The position numbers and the translations under genes are program-made. 64,000 nt of DNA from assembly GCF_907165205.1 (NCBI RefSeq), contig NC_058193.1, positions 22,457,521 to 22,521,520 on the forward strand, read 5' to 3'. Position 1 is the stretch's first letter. Each line of letters starts with the position of its first letter. This document shows, in pieces, positions 29,076 to 42,173 of this stretch. This DNA comes from Coccinella septempunctata. Its lineage: Eukaryota; Arthropoda; Insecta; Coleoptera; Coccinellidae. The notes under the pieces are model-generated. The model had not been told where the DNA came from and made no database searches. It saw nothing but the letters and a program-made list of their open reading frames with translations.

Positions 29076-31363
29076 CAAGCTTTTCGCATTATAAAACTTA
29101 CCTACTAAGTGCTAGTAAGAATGACAGCCAGAAATGTAACATGCTTACCTGAAATTAAAAAAGACATTTTAGATTTTTTAAATTATTTGGTATAGAACAG
29201 TATAAAGCGCCTTATGTAAAATTCCGGATTGAGTATAATTTTTTGATTTTCATGACTTTTGACAGTATAAGGTCGTGGTGTCGTGTCGTGCTTCACAGCC
29301 CCACCTGGCCTTTTTCAAGTTTCTCGCGAATACTTTTCGTTACACTTGTTTGTTTTCCTTCCCTCTGCCCTCCATACGACAAAAATGTAAATATTATTAA
29401 TTTGACCACTGCTGCCGCTGGTAAAGGCTTGCCTCTAAATGATCTTCTGAAGACGACTGATTGAATCCTATTCTCGTATAAGGGCATACTAGGCAAGGAG
29501 CGCAGAGGCTGGCCTCTAACCTTTAATACTTCATAAGGTGTAAGTGAGATGGATACACAGGGTTCTTCGTAGTCCGATAGGAAGCCAGGGCCGTATTTTA
29601 TTGTTGTGTGTGATTAAATGAATTTATGCTAGATGTAATGTTGAATGCAAATTATTTAGGAAACGAATAGTGATAATGAAATATAAATGATAAGATATCC
29701 GATAAATAGGTGATATTTTATAAATTTATGGGTGAGGTACTGCCGTATAGGACGAGCCGCCTCTGCTTCATAAATAAGTCATAAGTCACCAGAGTGCTCT
29801 CGTGAAATGCCCAGCCATACCACATGATTTCGAAAATTTGTATTGAGACGCTTGTAGCTCGATGTGGGTCACTGTAATCATCACCCCTTTTCCAGTTAAT
29901 TCGCTAAACTGACGAAACATCACGGATTTATCCTGTTTAGGTTACCCCGGACAGATTGTAACATTCGAAACATTACCTCACGCATCATGGGTGGCCGCGT
30001 GCCCTCCACGTGGAGCCCCTGTCTCCGGATTAATTGACGTTTCAATGGAATGCACAGGCCGAATTGTTGCAATTTCAGCATGCGATAATTATGCGACATG
30101 TATTACGGTCGAAATTTGCAAAGATGTAACTTTCTGATCGTCATCAGGAATTTCGCGATGATGAGACTGCGAAAATGATAATTGGATCTACGCAAGGACG
30201 ACATGACAATAATTCATTACCGGGAATAACCATTAGATTTAGATTTATTTCACAGCACTTGATACAATGAAACTTGTTCAATGAAGCTGAATTGAAATTT
30301 TGACATTCATTATATCTGTATGAAATCGATCTCATTATGAAAATTAGTATGAAAAGACAGGCATATACAGTTTTCAGTACAAATCGTAAGCCTATACCCA
30401 CTCAAATAGAAACAATGATTCATATTTCAATCGTGCATGTAGATATGACTTGTTGAAGATAAATATGTTGTTGAAGTATATTTTATTTTCAAATCATCAC
30501 ATTCATGAAGAGAAAAAAGAGCAATCTTGGAATAAACATCTAAGGTGAACATTTTAAACGGAACTACTACCTTCACCTTTTTGGCTGAATTTTCACACAC
30601 TTCAAATAAAAATACATTTTATTGAGGTGCCACAGCATTGTATAGTTATTTCGTATAAAATATCATATATTTCACAAATATAGCTTCCTTTCTGGAAAAC
30701 ATTTCTTTAGTCAAGAATGGCCGTAAGGAAGTGGTTCACTTCTGAATCAAAAATATCGTCTGGCAATTCCTCTGGATCAATTTACACTAAGCAATCCTCA
30801 ACTTTGTCACCAGTTAGAATTGCATATCATACTTTGCTGCTCCATCCATTCTCAAATTCCAAGATAGTATTTTCTCCTGTCTTTTCAATCTTGATTTAGA
30901 AAAATCCCACACTATTTTTTGATAAGGAATCACTCCTTGAATTTTGTCGCAACTATTCAGAAATAAATAATATTCGATTAGCGAACATAACCTCAAAACC
31001 CTTATATAATGTCGGGACAGGACAAGGATCCCGAGTAAGGCCAAGAGACTTATTTGGTAATTGATTCATTTGATTTCGTCAGTCGGGACTGGACACAGAT
31101 CTCGAATCGGGACTCGAATCACAGACAATAAATAAACCGATTTTTTTTCGAGATAAGCAGGCCGTGGCTCAGTTAGTATGCATATAATCACAAAATCACT
31201 TTATTGTCGAATATTTTGCTCAGTAACTCTTTCTCTTCTTTCAAATATATTTACGGAGTCTCTTTCTTCGATTAAAATTTTAATTACACCACTTACTCAA
31301 AAGTAATTTCATGAAAGACCTCCTATTATCTCCGCCACTGGCGAGGGGCAAAAAGTAGACGTA
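29076..31363. other. No gene seen; CpG-richer island about 29240-30170
   Basis: From 29270 to 29530 and 29740 to 30130 the sequence is CpG-richer and single-copy here (for example GGTGGCCGCGTGCCCTCCACGTGGAG, seen near 29990-30015). Short frames on both strands shadow each other. From 30200 to 31360 it is AT-rich with no recognised element. No domain and no splice pattern stands out. Confidence 0.4.
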
Positions 31364-31791
31364 TAGTCCATTCCAGAATGATTGACATCCTAGTAGGTCT
31401 TGAAAGTCCAGGCGCAGCTTAATATCTGGTCACAAAAGATCTTTAAAAATTTCTGTACTTTCAATCACAGAACTGGAATATATTTTAATATAACCTGAAA
31501 AATTATATGAAAATACGAAATATTCAGATTTGCAGTATATTAATCAGTATTCAAAATTGACAGAATTATGTTTCCAATTTATACGATTAAATTAAGAGCA
31601 TAAACAGCTGTACAAAATTCAAAAAACCGTCGGTAAGTGCATAGATTCACATTTAATACGACCATAGATCAATGTTTATTTACAGTACCAACATGAATAC
31701 CGCAACACAAAATCTCAACTTATTTGCTATTACCAACTTAAATTCGATTTTCCATAGCCACTCGAGATGTCAATCATTCTTGAATGGACTA
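31364..31791. mobile_element. 428-bp MITE with 26-bp inverted repeats and TA duplication
   Basis: The ends TAGTCCATTCCAGAATGATT and AATCATTCTTGAATGGACTA are complementary over about 26 bp with one mismatch (through GACATC). TA dinucleotides lie at 31362-31363 and 31792-31793. No protein is encoded inside. It is probably a Tc1/mariner-type MITE, unrelated to the CAGGGTG group. Confidence 0.8.
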
Positions 31792-31793
31792 TA

Positions 31794-32504
31794 ACTGGCG
31801 TTAAGGAAAGAAACTCGCCAATTTATGTCTATTACGCCTATCTTGTGTCTCTATGTTTTGAGGTTCTTATACCACTCTTACTTCACTTGATAGACAAAGC
31901 AGATGTTAATCACCGTTTACTGAAATTTGCCCTAAAACATCTACATGTTCCCAATCGAATTCTGCCTAAAATCAAGTTTTTCTAACATTCGTCTTGACAA
32001 TTGTGTAGTTTGCACCGTCGCAGATCATTAAATTAGAATTCAGTGAATAAATTTTGAATCATCAACCAGTTCAGATCATTCAAATTTGGATTTCTCGATC
32101 TGTATTTCAGTCATATGAAAAATTCTTTTTCAATTCATTTGTGTAAGCTTATTAACGGCTCACACAATTTGAGTAAGTAAAGAGAAGTATTTTAGGTGAA
32201 TTCGTTGGTGCAAACGGGCAAAATTTTTTTCAATAATTGATTTGGATTAAATCAATCTATTAATAGTGAAAAAGCTGAATAATTCAATCAAGATTAAATT
32301 TTATTGTTCCTAATGATATCAGGAGATAGGGCAAGAAAAGGGATGTAAAGTTTTCGTTACCACATGGCGACGTTTCGCAAAGATTGATTTCTGCTTCTTC
32401 AAGCCTCCATTTTATTTAGACATAAGATCACAAAATCATATTTTTTTGAAAATCATTCATGCTAATGAAAACGCAACTTGGGATCGTTAAATGGAATATT
32501 TATA
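31794..32504. other. No gene; CTTGAAG-hairpin-GAAACGTCG motif at 32372-32403 (minus)
   Basis: The minus strand reads CTTGAAGAAGCAGAAATC, then TTTGCGAAACGTCGCC. It is related to the motif at 17533-17561. The remainder is AT-rich without features. Confidence 0.45.
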
Positions 32505-33192
32505 AAGGCTGTTCCTAAATAAATGTATCAACGGTCAACTGTAGATTGCTCATAAATAATATCATTTTTTTTTCTCTTCTATTTTTTTCACCGGTTCTTC
32601 GTTTCCTAGATACAGGGTGTCAAAAATATATATTTTTATTTCAGTTTTTTGCTAATACATATCTTAGGAACCGTTCGAATTACAGAATTGAGTTTTTGTA
32701 CAGACATTGTTACTAATAATAGCTACTTCTTTGTACTTTACTCGGTTTTATTAGACGTGCCAGTGGCGTAGATAATGAATTTGCACAAAGGTTTTGCCCC
32801 ACAACTTTTACACCACTGGAGCAATTTGCATTTCCTCAGTAAATTCTGATGCGCCAATGTGTTTTACATGAAAAACGTACTGATTCATTACTCTAAAGTG
32901 AGTGTTCGAGTAAACTGGCATTTTATGATCAAAAACAATCTGCTAACGCATTGTAAGTTAATTGTAATTGGAAACATGAGTAATGATAATTAACAAGTTT
33001 ATTCATTTCAACAAAATTTGACACCTAGATTTTTAAGTTTGAATTGCAAAGTTATTTTTCATTATTTTTAGCAACCATAGTTAACAAAAGACACCCTGTA
33101 CTTCGTAAAGACCCGGAGGAAGGGAATTTTATTTTTATTTTTTCATGAGAAATCAACAGTTGACTGTTGATACACTTATTCAGGACACCCTA
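32505..33192. mobile_element. 688-bp TIR element with TA flanks
   Basis: The left end (AAGGCTGTTCCTAAATAAAT) and the complement of the right end (TAGGGTGTCCTGAATAAGTG) continue as TGTATCAACxGTCAACTGT. Second-layer blocks CAGGGTGTC at about 32614 and GACACCCTG near 33090 also pair, so the arms are about 130 bp. There is no coding region. Confidence 0.75.
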
Positions 33193-36057
33193 TATGGTTC
33201 ATACTTTTTATTACGATTTCAATGGATTGCTCTGGGGCTTTTTCGTCTTCGTTCTGAAGAAAACCCCAGGCAAATTTTTCAAATTCATGGTAGGTATTTT
33301 TTAATCAGCTAAAAAATCATGGGAAATTTCATCCGTGCGAAAGCTGTTAGGACGAAATTTAATCAAACCTTTCCCGTGCTTCCTGTCGTTCGCCGTCATT
33401 GAGGAATTTGTCGCCATTGTTTTGATCTGACGCATATTTTCCGGGGTACAATTAAAAGCAGACCGTAACGTTTCGACATGCCGGTGGCTGTTGCCGCCAC
33501 CTATGCCGAAACTCGTAGTTGCGTGCGGAGCAATCAATTATGAATGACAAGTGTTTTAATGGAAAACGCAAAAGGGCATAAATTACGTAGTCAACAAAAA
33601 AGATGAAGTTTTCGAGCGAGCAACGAAGGGGGATCCAAATTGAGTATCTTTGTCGAAATTAGAACTAATCCTGAATAAATCACATTTTGTCGTGGTGCGT
33701 ATTACCATATCCGTCGATAGTTTGCATTCAAAATGACATTTAATGTCGAAAAAAGTTACAACTAACTAATTTCTTGTACGATATTGGAATTGTCACGAGT
33801 TTAGCTTGTCTTAAGAAGAGTGGTTCATCCAGAACAATTTCATTTGGAAATTATTTCTCTAAGTCTTATGATTTCGCATTATATGGGTTCTTTTTCTGGT
33901 AATTCTGGTGGACACTTTCTCAAGTTGTCACGGTGATCTATTTTTATCTGAAAAAGAGGTTCGAATATGCTTAATGACTCAGACTATTGTAACGTTTATT
34001 GTTTTTATAAATTTTATTCCTATATTTTTCTTTTCATAAAATGTTTGAGTCGACAATGGAATTGTGAAGCACCCTTTCTCATTTTGATTATCGGCTGACT
34101 CGTATTCTTGTTCAATTCTTCTCGGTCCAATATTGAATATATTTCCATTTTCCGCCCCTCAAGAATAGGCAGTCAACAAAACTTCTCTTATCCGTTTTCA
34201 CTAAACAAAAAACTTGTCCCATATTCCATCTGCGTAAAACTAATGAAGTGAATTTAATTCTAAGATAGTATTTATCGAGTATAGAAGATATCAACTGATT
34301 CCGATTAAGATTTTCTCTTCGACCTGTTGTGTTGGATAATTTGGAAAATTGTTGAATCAATTGGATTTTGCTGATTTTATTTTATATTTTTTGAAAATCA
34401 AGTAAAATCTCCTTCTTGTATGGGATAAATCGACATACTTCGATAGAAAACTCTAGAAAAGCCGCCTTCCATCTTAGGTAACGAATAACTCATTATTTTT
34501 CATTTGCCTTTATTAGAGTTTATTGCAGGCTTCTTTTGATAAGCATACAATTTGGCGTGTTGGTTTGTGCAAACTGTTTCCTGAGACCTATAGGCACCCC
34601 CATACGAAGTTTTGGAACAACTTTTCTGGCTGGAAGCGGGAAGAAGTCAATCTACCTAATCATCTACGGGATCTCTTTCTCTGGATGAGTACCATCTTTC
34701 ACTTTCCTTATATAATTTCACAATCTGAACTATTTTGTTGGACATTTTAGCTAAAATAATGACATTGGACCATATATTTATTGATTGGGAAATCTGAATA
34801 TTGATATAGTTATTTATCTTCTCTCGACATAATTATAATACACCTTTCTATCATTTTGAACACTTTTTGAAAATATTTTGAGCACTGTGAAGATAATTGT
34901 ACATGAACGCCGGCATTCATGTATTCCATCCATTCACTTGTGGTGCACCTAATTAAAACTCATTCATAGATATATCTGAATTCAATTTCAAAATCATAAC
35001 ACTTTTCTCTTCAAAATCTTTCATTAAATTTGGTAGTTTTGGGAATTATAATAGAAAAGTAGGAATTGTTAATTGTATATTAATTATTTCATTAAAACTA
35101 TCTGGCGCCCCCCTATTCTTGTTTGAGTTGATTATTTCAGACCATCGTGTAAAACTAAAGAAATCCACCCCTTCTTCACTAGAGCTAAGCCGCGAGCACC
35201 ATACCCTCATTTTGTGTTACGATTTGAGTTCATTTCTCTTGAGCAGAAAAAAAAACGTAACACTATGGATTAGAATATAATTAAAAAAAAAATAAAATAT
35301 ACTTGTCCCAAGTCACCTACCGATTTGGGAGGCTTGGGTCACAGGTTAAAATCTATTGATTTCTCAACTCTCAAATGAAATAGGTGACTTGGGACGGTGT
35401 ATGGTTTTGAAAAATTAGAATTTGTGATTTTATAGTTGAAATTCGGTAAGGAAATTAAATGATAAACCCCTATCACAGCGAAAGTAAATATATTGAAACA
35501 CAAATGTGAAAAAACTAAACAAAACGAGGGAACTTTGATTTCTTTCATTGTTTGGTGATTTCTTTGTGGAAATAACGTAAATAATAATATCCTTAGAAAA
35601 ATCGGCATATTTCCTGCTACCTATGCGCCTTCCTTAATTCCTTAATTCGGCATTGTCCCAAGTCACCCTAAGAAACAACAAAATATTATAAATGAATGAG
35701 ATCCGTGTTGCCGTTTGATTTGTAAACAACCTTGTTTCATGACATATCTAATATCCCAATATTCCACGTATCCAGAAGAAAATTACACATGCACAAATTG
35801 AAACACATGTACAGGACGCTAGAAAGTATAAGGGCCATAAAAAACAGGCTTTTACTCTCCTGAATTCGTTAATTTTTCCTGTCAATTCAAACGCTCTGGT
35901 CACGGCAAACTCAACAGGAATTAATTGTTAAACTAACCAAAAAGACGCCACACAATCTTATAAGTTTGTCCCTTCACTCATAAATGGTAAGAAACAAAGA
36001 AATCTGCAAGGGGGGTAAGTGTCCCAAGTCACCCGAATCTACCGGTATCCTAAATTG
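33193..36057. other. No gene seen; CpG-richer 33300-33560; repeated CCCAAGTCACC word
   Basis: The segment 33300-33560 is CpG-richer and has an unassigned 78-codon minus frame. Between 35300 and 36040 the word TGTCCCAAGTCACC or its complement occurs four times (about 35307, 35388, 35654, 36021) in mixed orientation. It may mark nested pieces of one repeat. Everything else is AT-rich with nothing recognised. Confidence 0.4.
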
Positions 36058-36284
36058 CTTGATTTTGGCTGTTTCTGGTACTTCCAGACTAGATAGGTAA
36101 AAACATTGAAAGGAAGCTATCGCACTTTTTATAAATCGACAAAATATTGACACATGGTTGTATCTTCAAGAAAAATGGAGATAATAGACTAGACACTAAT
36201 AGACTTTTCACGAAAATCCAGCACAGGATTTTTCTCAATGTTTTTACCTATCTAGTCTAGAAATGCCAGAAACAGTCAAAATAG
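36058..36284. repeat. 227-bp inverted-repeat element
   Basis: The arms 36058-36112 and 36228-36284 share GACTGTTTCTGG-type ends and the exact block CTAGACTAGATAGG or its near match, followed by TAAAAACATTGA. No flanking duplication was fixed. Confidence 0.65.
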
Positions 36285-36352
36285 AGTAATATTCCTGATG
36301 TGTACGAATAGCAGCACAGTTACAAAAGATTCAGAATTGAAAACGGGAAATA

Positions 36353-37193
36353 CACTCCTGGACAAAAAATACCGGATAAACAAAATGTTCACCGATTTCA
36401 TTTTAAAATAACTTTTTGAGGTGTGCATCGATTTGGATCATTTTGTTATCTAATTATAGCCTATTTAATCTAGTATATCACCTGATGTCAAGTCTGCAGG
36501 AATTTCAATTGAATTGTATGGTACACAAGGTAGAACTGAAAGTTGCAATTTCCTCTCAGTTTCTGAACACCCTGTGGAGGTAATTAGTGACGCAATGATG
36601 GACCTTTGAATGAGGTTTTGAAGCCTCTTAAAATTTTCTTGTTTAATTCAAGTCCATAGCTCTTTCCTGATAGGAAATACGATTTTTTCTAACATCCTCC
36701 TCCCTAATATGTCATACATGTCACACATGCTCAATTGGGTTTAGATCGGGGCTACATGGAGGCCTTTCTAATCGATGGATGTTCATCTAAGTCATCTCAG
36801 CAACCGCTTGCGCAATTTCTTCTGTTCGTATAGTAAAAAAATCACGTTGCCACGCAACAGGATAACCCTGTTGATAGATCAAAAAGTAGGTATGTATTGT
36901 TCTTTATGCCTTAATTCAGGAAGGAGCTATTGAGGAGAATTGAACAGGAAAATGTTAAGAGAAGATCATGCTTCACAGGGTGAATTTAGAGAAAATTCCA
37001 ACGTTCAGTTTTACCCTGGACATCATTAAATTCAATTGAAATTCCTGCAGACTTCACATCAGGTGATAAACTAGATGAAATACGCTATAAATAGACAACA
37101 AAATGATCAAAATCGATGCACACCTTGAAAAGTTTTTTTAAAATTAATTCGGTGAAAATTGTTTCTGTCCGGTTTTGTTTTTGTCCAGGAGTG
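36353..37193 (-). mobile_element. Tc1-like transposon, internally deleted
   Basis: The ends CACTCCTGGACAAAAA and the complement near 37193 are flanked by TA (36351-36352 and 37194-37195). Inverted repeats of about 230 bp share GGTGTGCATCGATTTxGATC and CTGCAGGAATTTCAATTGAA. TGGACAAAA near the tip and the TA target are Tc1-like. Confidence 0.85.
36590..36900 (-). pseudogene. Tc1-like transposase C-terminal remnant
   Basis: The minus strand within this span reads LERPPCSPDLNPIEHV, with SPDLNPIEHxW being the signature around the last catalytic acid (E) of Tc1-type DD34E transposases. The next residues, DILGRRML, followed by a KELW-like stretch, fit the family. The first two catalytic aspartates and the DNA-binding domain are missing, and the flanking codons are broken by stops. 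It cannot make an active transposase. Confidence 0.75.
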
Positions 37194-37195
37194 TA

Positions 37196-38752
37196 TTATA
37201 AAGTAGTAGCATCAATCGATGCAAACTGGCATGTCATTTAAGATGTTGTTGTAGTGGGAACTGGTTAATCTCTGTTCAATTCATCAATTTTGAATATAAG
37301 TATCAAATCCCATAAAAAGCATTATAAAAATTCTGTGCGAGCGTAACCGAGGGCAAAAACTTCCATATAAATTGTGTTTGCAATGAGTTTCCGCGAAATA
37401 GAGTCGGCGATTATTTTTTCATTTCATTCCCGTGATGGAAAAAATAGTATTCGCTCTCCTGGAATTTATTGATGGAGTTAATTCCGTGAGCCAATAGAGC
37501 GTACAGAATCCGGTTGATGGAATGATAGAATATCAAATTTTCGATGCTCGTTTCAGTTGCTGCGATTCGATTCCGAAATTTTCAGAGACAGACACTAGAA
37601 TTACCGTTAATGCGATCCTAAATGAAAATCACGTTTTTTAAATGTTTGATATGTGATGCAGCTCTGAGTATTTCATGAACTCGTAGCGCACTTCAACTTG
37701 GTTGATTTTTGTTCTTACTTCTAGGATGGTTTCGTTCTGTGATGATTTTTGTTGGATGGCTCAAAATGTTGAAGATCAATCTTCGTTACATTATTTAATG
37801 TCCTGAATGTTGAAGTCGAGTATTTTTTGAGTAGATGACAGGTAAATTGTAAGTCAAAAAACTTGATAAAAATAAAATGGTTTTTACACAAAGGGTGTTT
37901 AATTGTACAAACCCAAACACAACTTCGAGTCCATCAGAGAAAGTTCGAATGATTCATTACTAAACACAATTTTTACAGCGGCATGTGGTTTCCAAGGATA
38001 TTTCATGAAAAGTGAACTTAATTCGGCAAAGTCAATCAAATTACATAAGAAAACGAAAAAAAGTAGGCTTTAAACATTTCAAGCATATTCCATAAAAAAA
38101 AACAAATGAAAATAAACAGTAAGACCAACAGAACGAATCTTCGAAATAGATATTCTCTATTTTTGTATATTGTATATAGTATACCTCTTGATTATTTCTT
38201 CAATCAGTTGAAATTTGCACGTTCTGGCAACTATTTGAATTATTTTCCGTCCCTGTTTAAATAATGAATTTTAATGCATAGCATTCTAGACAAGTTCAAA
38301 TGGGACTTATGTCCAGTGGCAAGAGAGTCATTAAAATTTGAAGATCCATTAAAATTTTAATCAATTGTTTCCTTAAAAATGACTTTTTGAAATTTTGATG
38401 GGGCATTAAATCTTAATGGATGTTTCTTTCGTTTCTGTAACTAGGCCTTACACCTTGAGAAATGTGTAAGTCTGAGTTCATGTGACATATTATTTACAAC
38501 TTACAAATTTAGTTGGATGATGTTACAGTCAAATTAGATGTTGTGAATTTTATATATAATTGATACAGGGTGAAATGGTTGCGAAAAATTCAAGGGATGA
38601 ATCCTTGTCAAAAAATAGTGTTGGCCTTATACATAATTTTTTTGATCAGCCCCTGCTACGGTACATCCCTCAAAGATGGCACCTTAAAAACAATTTCTAA
38701 TTATTTTTTTTAAAACAGAAAACTGACAGAAATAAAATCGAGTATACATTTT
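37196..38752. other. No gene seen; CpG-richer 37330-37620; repeat piece 38190-38262
   Basis: The piece 38190-38262 (GATTATTTCTTCAAT, TTTGCACGTTCTGGCAAC, ATTTTCCG) recurs at 39803-39880. A CAGGGTG word occurs near 38566. The rest is AT-rich and unrecognised. Confidence 0.45.
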
Positions 38753-39569
38753 ATGGGAGCGAGAAGACAATCAAGACAAATCAGAATGAATATTGACAAA
38801 ACCAAAATCCTGGTAAGTCTGCCAGAAAGTGTTCAAACATATATCAGCCTGGAGGATGAAACTCTAGAACAGGTCGAGCAGTTCAAATACTTGGGAAGCT
38901 TCATAAATACTAGGGCTAACCTAGACACGGAAATACACAACCGTATCAATTCGGCATCACGGCCATCATGGAAGCTAAATGTCCGAGTGTTTCAAAATCA
39001 CGACCTCAATCTGAAGACCAAGACAGTTGTTTACAAAGCAGTCATCGACCCAACGTTTCTTTACGGAAGCGAAAGCTGGACACCCTACAGGAGACATATT
39101 AAACAGCTTGAACAAACGCAACAACGTCATATAAGACAAATAATGCACATCAGATGGTTCCACAAAGTTTCAAATGCAGAAGTCTTGCAGCAAGCGAGTT
39201 GTACAATATTTGAGACTCAAGTAACGAGAGCCCAACTCAGATGGAGCGGCCACATTCTGAGGATGCAAGACTTCCCAAAATAGCTCTGTATGGCGAATTT
39301 ACAGAGGGAGCTCGGAAACCAGGAGGCCAATATAAGCGGTTTAAGGATATACTGCATCAACCCCTAAAATCAGTTAATTCCAATCATAACTAGCGTAAGT
39401 GTTAGATAGATCACAGTGAAGATCTTTGGTCCACAGTTATAATGGGGACTCGAGAAGAATACAGCGGCGGCCAGATCTGGTTGGTGACTATCCATGCCCG
39501 GAGTGTGGAAGGATCTGTAGATCACGGCTGGGTCTCTTCAGTCACAGGAGGGCACACAGTCGCAACTAG
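38753..39569 (+). pseudogene. LINE remnant: RT C-terminal region and C2H2 zinc finger
   Basis: A 176-codon frame (38753-39283) begins within the RT region: MNIDKTKILV, then QFKYLGSFINTRANLDTEI, RINSASRPSWKL, KAVIDPTFLYGSESWT, and RRHIKQLEQTQQRHIRQIM, ending AQLRWSGHILRMQDF. This matches the widely distributed endonuclease/RT LINE proteins of animals, downstream of YADD. After the TAG at 39281 a shifted frame continues with ALYGEF, and at 39495-39557 an intact C-x2-C-x12-H-x3-H finger (CPECGRIC...H...H) ends at TAG 39567. The 5' part with endonuclease and the RT core is missing. The clade is not certain. Confidence 0.85.
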
Positions 39570-40960
39570 CCCTAAGAAATTATAGGGTTTGATCGGGTTT
39601 GATAACACAATTTTTTTTTCTTTTTTTTTTTCTTTTTTAGGTTTATTCTCGGTAACAGGATACAGCAATGATGATGAAGACAAATTTTAGGGGTGTTCCC
39701 CTATAATGACAGAATGATATCTCTGAACACTCTGATTTTGAACATCCACGGTCAATGAAACACTGGAGTCCCCATCATTCCACGTTTGTTCAGTAAACGT
39801 CTGGATTATTTCTTCAATAAGTGACAATTTGCACGTTCTGGCAACATCAACTGATGAATAATTTTCCGACCCTATATTGTGTAGAGAGAATCGGAAAAGA
39901 CATAAGTGCCGTTCAACCGCAACTGAAAAGTCACGTGGTAATATTCCCTCTTCTACCAATGTTCGAGGCGGGTGTTCGTAAACACGTGCTCACAGAAGAC
40001 CCCCCAAGAAATAATCGCACATGAATAGATCAGTAGACCGAGGAGGCCGGTCAATGTCACCAAACATGGAAATAACGCGACTAGAGAAAACAGGACGAAT
40101 AGTCCTGTATCATCCTGATTAAATGACACTCGTTGGAGGGTATTCCAAGAGTATCAAAAATCCGGACGAATTTGTAGCATCAACGTGAAACAAATGACAC
40201 CAATCAAAGATATTATAATCATAATTAACCTTATCGCAACCGCCATGTATACCTGGTTGATTTAAGAGATAAATACCCTTCTCCTCGTTCCTCATCACCA
40301 GAGGAATAATAATCACCCTGAGCCGTGCTGGATAATGAAGTCATCACCCATTCTTCCTTGCAACAGTATACCTATCGCGTTCTGGCGATGATTAATGCGC
40401 GACCAAGCCGCAAACAGAATCTGCCAGTGTACAAATTGCCCGGAGAATGTTGCCGGTGAAATATCGTCAGACGTCTTGTTTTTTCTTCGCCTAATAGGTA
40501 ATATAACTTTCCAAAGCAGGCTGAAAGAATGTCCATCATTTATTCATTCTCCATTCAGCCGAGCCGGTCGGTCGGTTCCGTACTGATCTGCTACAGAGGC
40601 GTAGACGTCATTCATCACGAGCCAAGGGGCGCAATTAAGAATGGAATTAAAACCCTTTATCATTCGAGGCTCATGAAGTGATTATCGCGGATGATAATGC
40701 TGCCTCAATGGAAGATTGATTCGGAATTTTTCCAACGGAATGGGGAAAGAGTGCGACGGTAAAAGGAATTAACAATCGTGATGACATCAGAACGTGATTA
40801 CCAAGGTATTCACATGGAAAACAAAGACAGTGCAAATACAGGGTGAATCCTTTGACTTGTAGGGGAAGTGTGCCTTTGATGGCACACTGTTATTATCAAT
40901 TGAATAAGCTTATGTTCGCATAGGTTGTTCGCCAGATGGCATTATTGAAAGGTAAACGTA
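39570..40960. other. No gene seen; T-rich tract, repeat piece, CpG-richer island 40030-40800
   Basis: A T-rich tract at 39609-39642 is followed by GGTAACAGGATACAGCAATG, shared in inverted form with 17020-17040. The segment 39803-39880 repeats 38190-38262. From 40030 to 40800 the sequence is CpG-richer and single-copy here, with GCCGAGCCGGTCGGTCGG near 40558. A CAGGGTG word is near 40840. Frames of 63-90 codons have no domain. Confidence 0.4.
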
Positions 40961-42171
40961 CGAGGATGTATTGATATCTAGTTAGCCTAGACAAGTTCCA
41001 TGCATAAAAAAATATTGCGTTACCATAGCAACGAACAATAACTCATTAGAAGTGTCAGTGTGAAGTTTGAGGTCAAAAAAGTAAACCAGAGTTACGCAAT
41101 AAATTAAAAGATAGAAGATATCCACCGAAATTGTGCAAAAACGAAAGATTGGAGTATCGAGCCATCATCAAGTACCTGTATTTAAAAGGGTTAAGAGGTA
41201 AGCAGATTTACGAAGATATGCTTAATACCCTTGGTGATCAATGTACTTCGTATGCGACCGTGCAAAATTGGACTGCAAGCTTCAAAGGAGGTAAATTTTC
41301 CATTGAGGATGATGACCGATCGGGAAGGCCAGTTCCTGTGTCACTCCCCGAAAATATCGATGCAGTTCATGACATGATTTTATCAGACTGTTGAATTGCG
41401 CTAAAACGGATATCTGAAGCACTGAATATTTCATATGAACGCGTTCATCATATAGTTCACGTCAATTTGGACATGAGAAAAATTGCTGCAAAATGGATCC
41501 CCAAATGTTTTAATGTTGACCAAAAGCGTGCAAGGGTAGAAGCATCGGGTTCGATCTGTGCTCGATTTGAAAAGGATGTAGACTTCTTAAAACGAATTGT
41601 TGCTCTGGATGAGACTTGGGTACATTTCTACGATCCAGAAACAAAGCAACAATCGATGGAATGGCGACACTCTGGTTCTCCAAGACCTAAGAAGTTTCGT
41701 GTCCAAAAATCTGCTGGAAAAGTTATTGATTCAGTTTTTTGGGATGGCCATGGAGTAATCATGATTGATTTTTTGAATAAGGGTAGAACAATAACCGGAG
41801 ATCACTATTCGACATTACTGACCACTTTACAGAAAAAATTAAAGAGAAATGAAGCGGAAAGCTATCCAAAGGTGTTTTGCTTTTACAAGACAACGCCCTT
41901 GCACACAAATCTCATGTTGCCATGCAAAAAATCATCTCTTTCCTGAACTGAAAAAAGTTTAAAGGGTCGTAAATTTTCTTCCGACGAGGAGCTGTGTTGG
42001 TCTGGTTTGCAGAGCAAAAAGAAATATTTTTTTTGAAAGGTCTAGAGACGTTGCAGATTCGCTGTAATAAATGTATCCAATTAAGAGGAAAATGTGTTGA
42101 GTCATAAAATATGTAGTTTGACATTGCAATTTTGTTTGGATCTATAGTAGGCTAAGAATTTCTTATCCTCG
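40961..42171 (+). mobile_element. Mariner transposon, copy 1
   Basis: The ends are CGAGGATGTATTGATATC at left and the decayed complement ending ATCCTCG at right, flanked by TA (40959-40960 and 42172-42173). At 1211 bp it is near the usual mariner length. The inverted repeats are about 30 bp and imperfect (left TTAGCC and right AGGCTAA pair after a few mismatches). It is closely related to the copy at 52677-53872. Confidence 0.9.
41118..42060 (+). pseudogene. Mariner transposase, inactivated copy 1
   Basis: The start codon is ATA (41118) where copy 2 has ATG. An extra base after GTG shifts the first codons. From 41131 the helix-turn-helix region is open (EYRAIIKYLYLKGLRGKQIY, then NWTASFKGGKFSIEDDDRSG) up to a TGA at 41392. 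From 41467 it is open again, with the first catalytic D in ALDETWVHFYDPETKQQ. A frameshift near 41860 puts the second catalytic region (DNALAHKSHVA) out of frame. About 75 bp is deleted near 41930, removing the third aspartate. The remainder ends around 42060. It cannot encode an active transposase. Confidence 0.9.
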
Positions 42172-42173
42172 TA

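Noticed and set aside
31155..31185. tRNA-like start (GCCGTGGCTCAGTTAGTATGC)
   Set aside because: It resembles a D-arm, but no anticodon arm, T-arm or acceptor complement follows.
38975..39163. 62-codon minus-strand frame
   Set aside because: It is antisense to the LINE C-terminal frame at 38753-39283.
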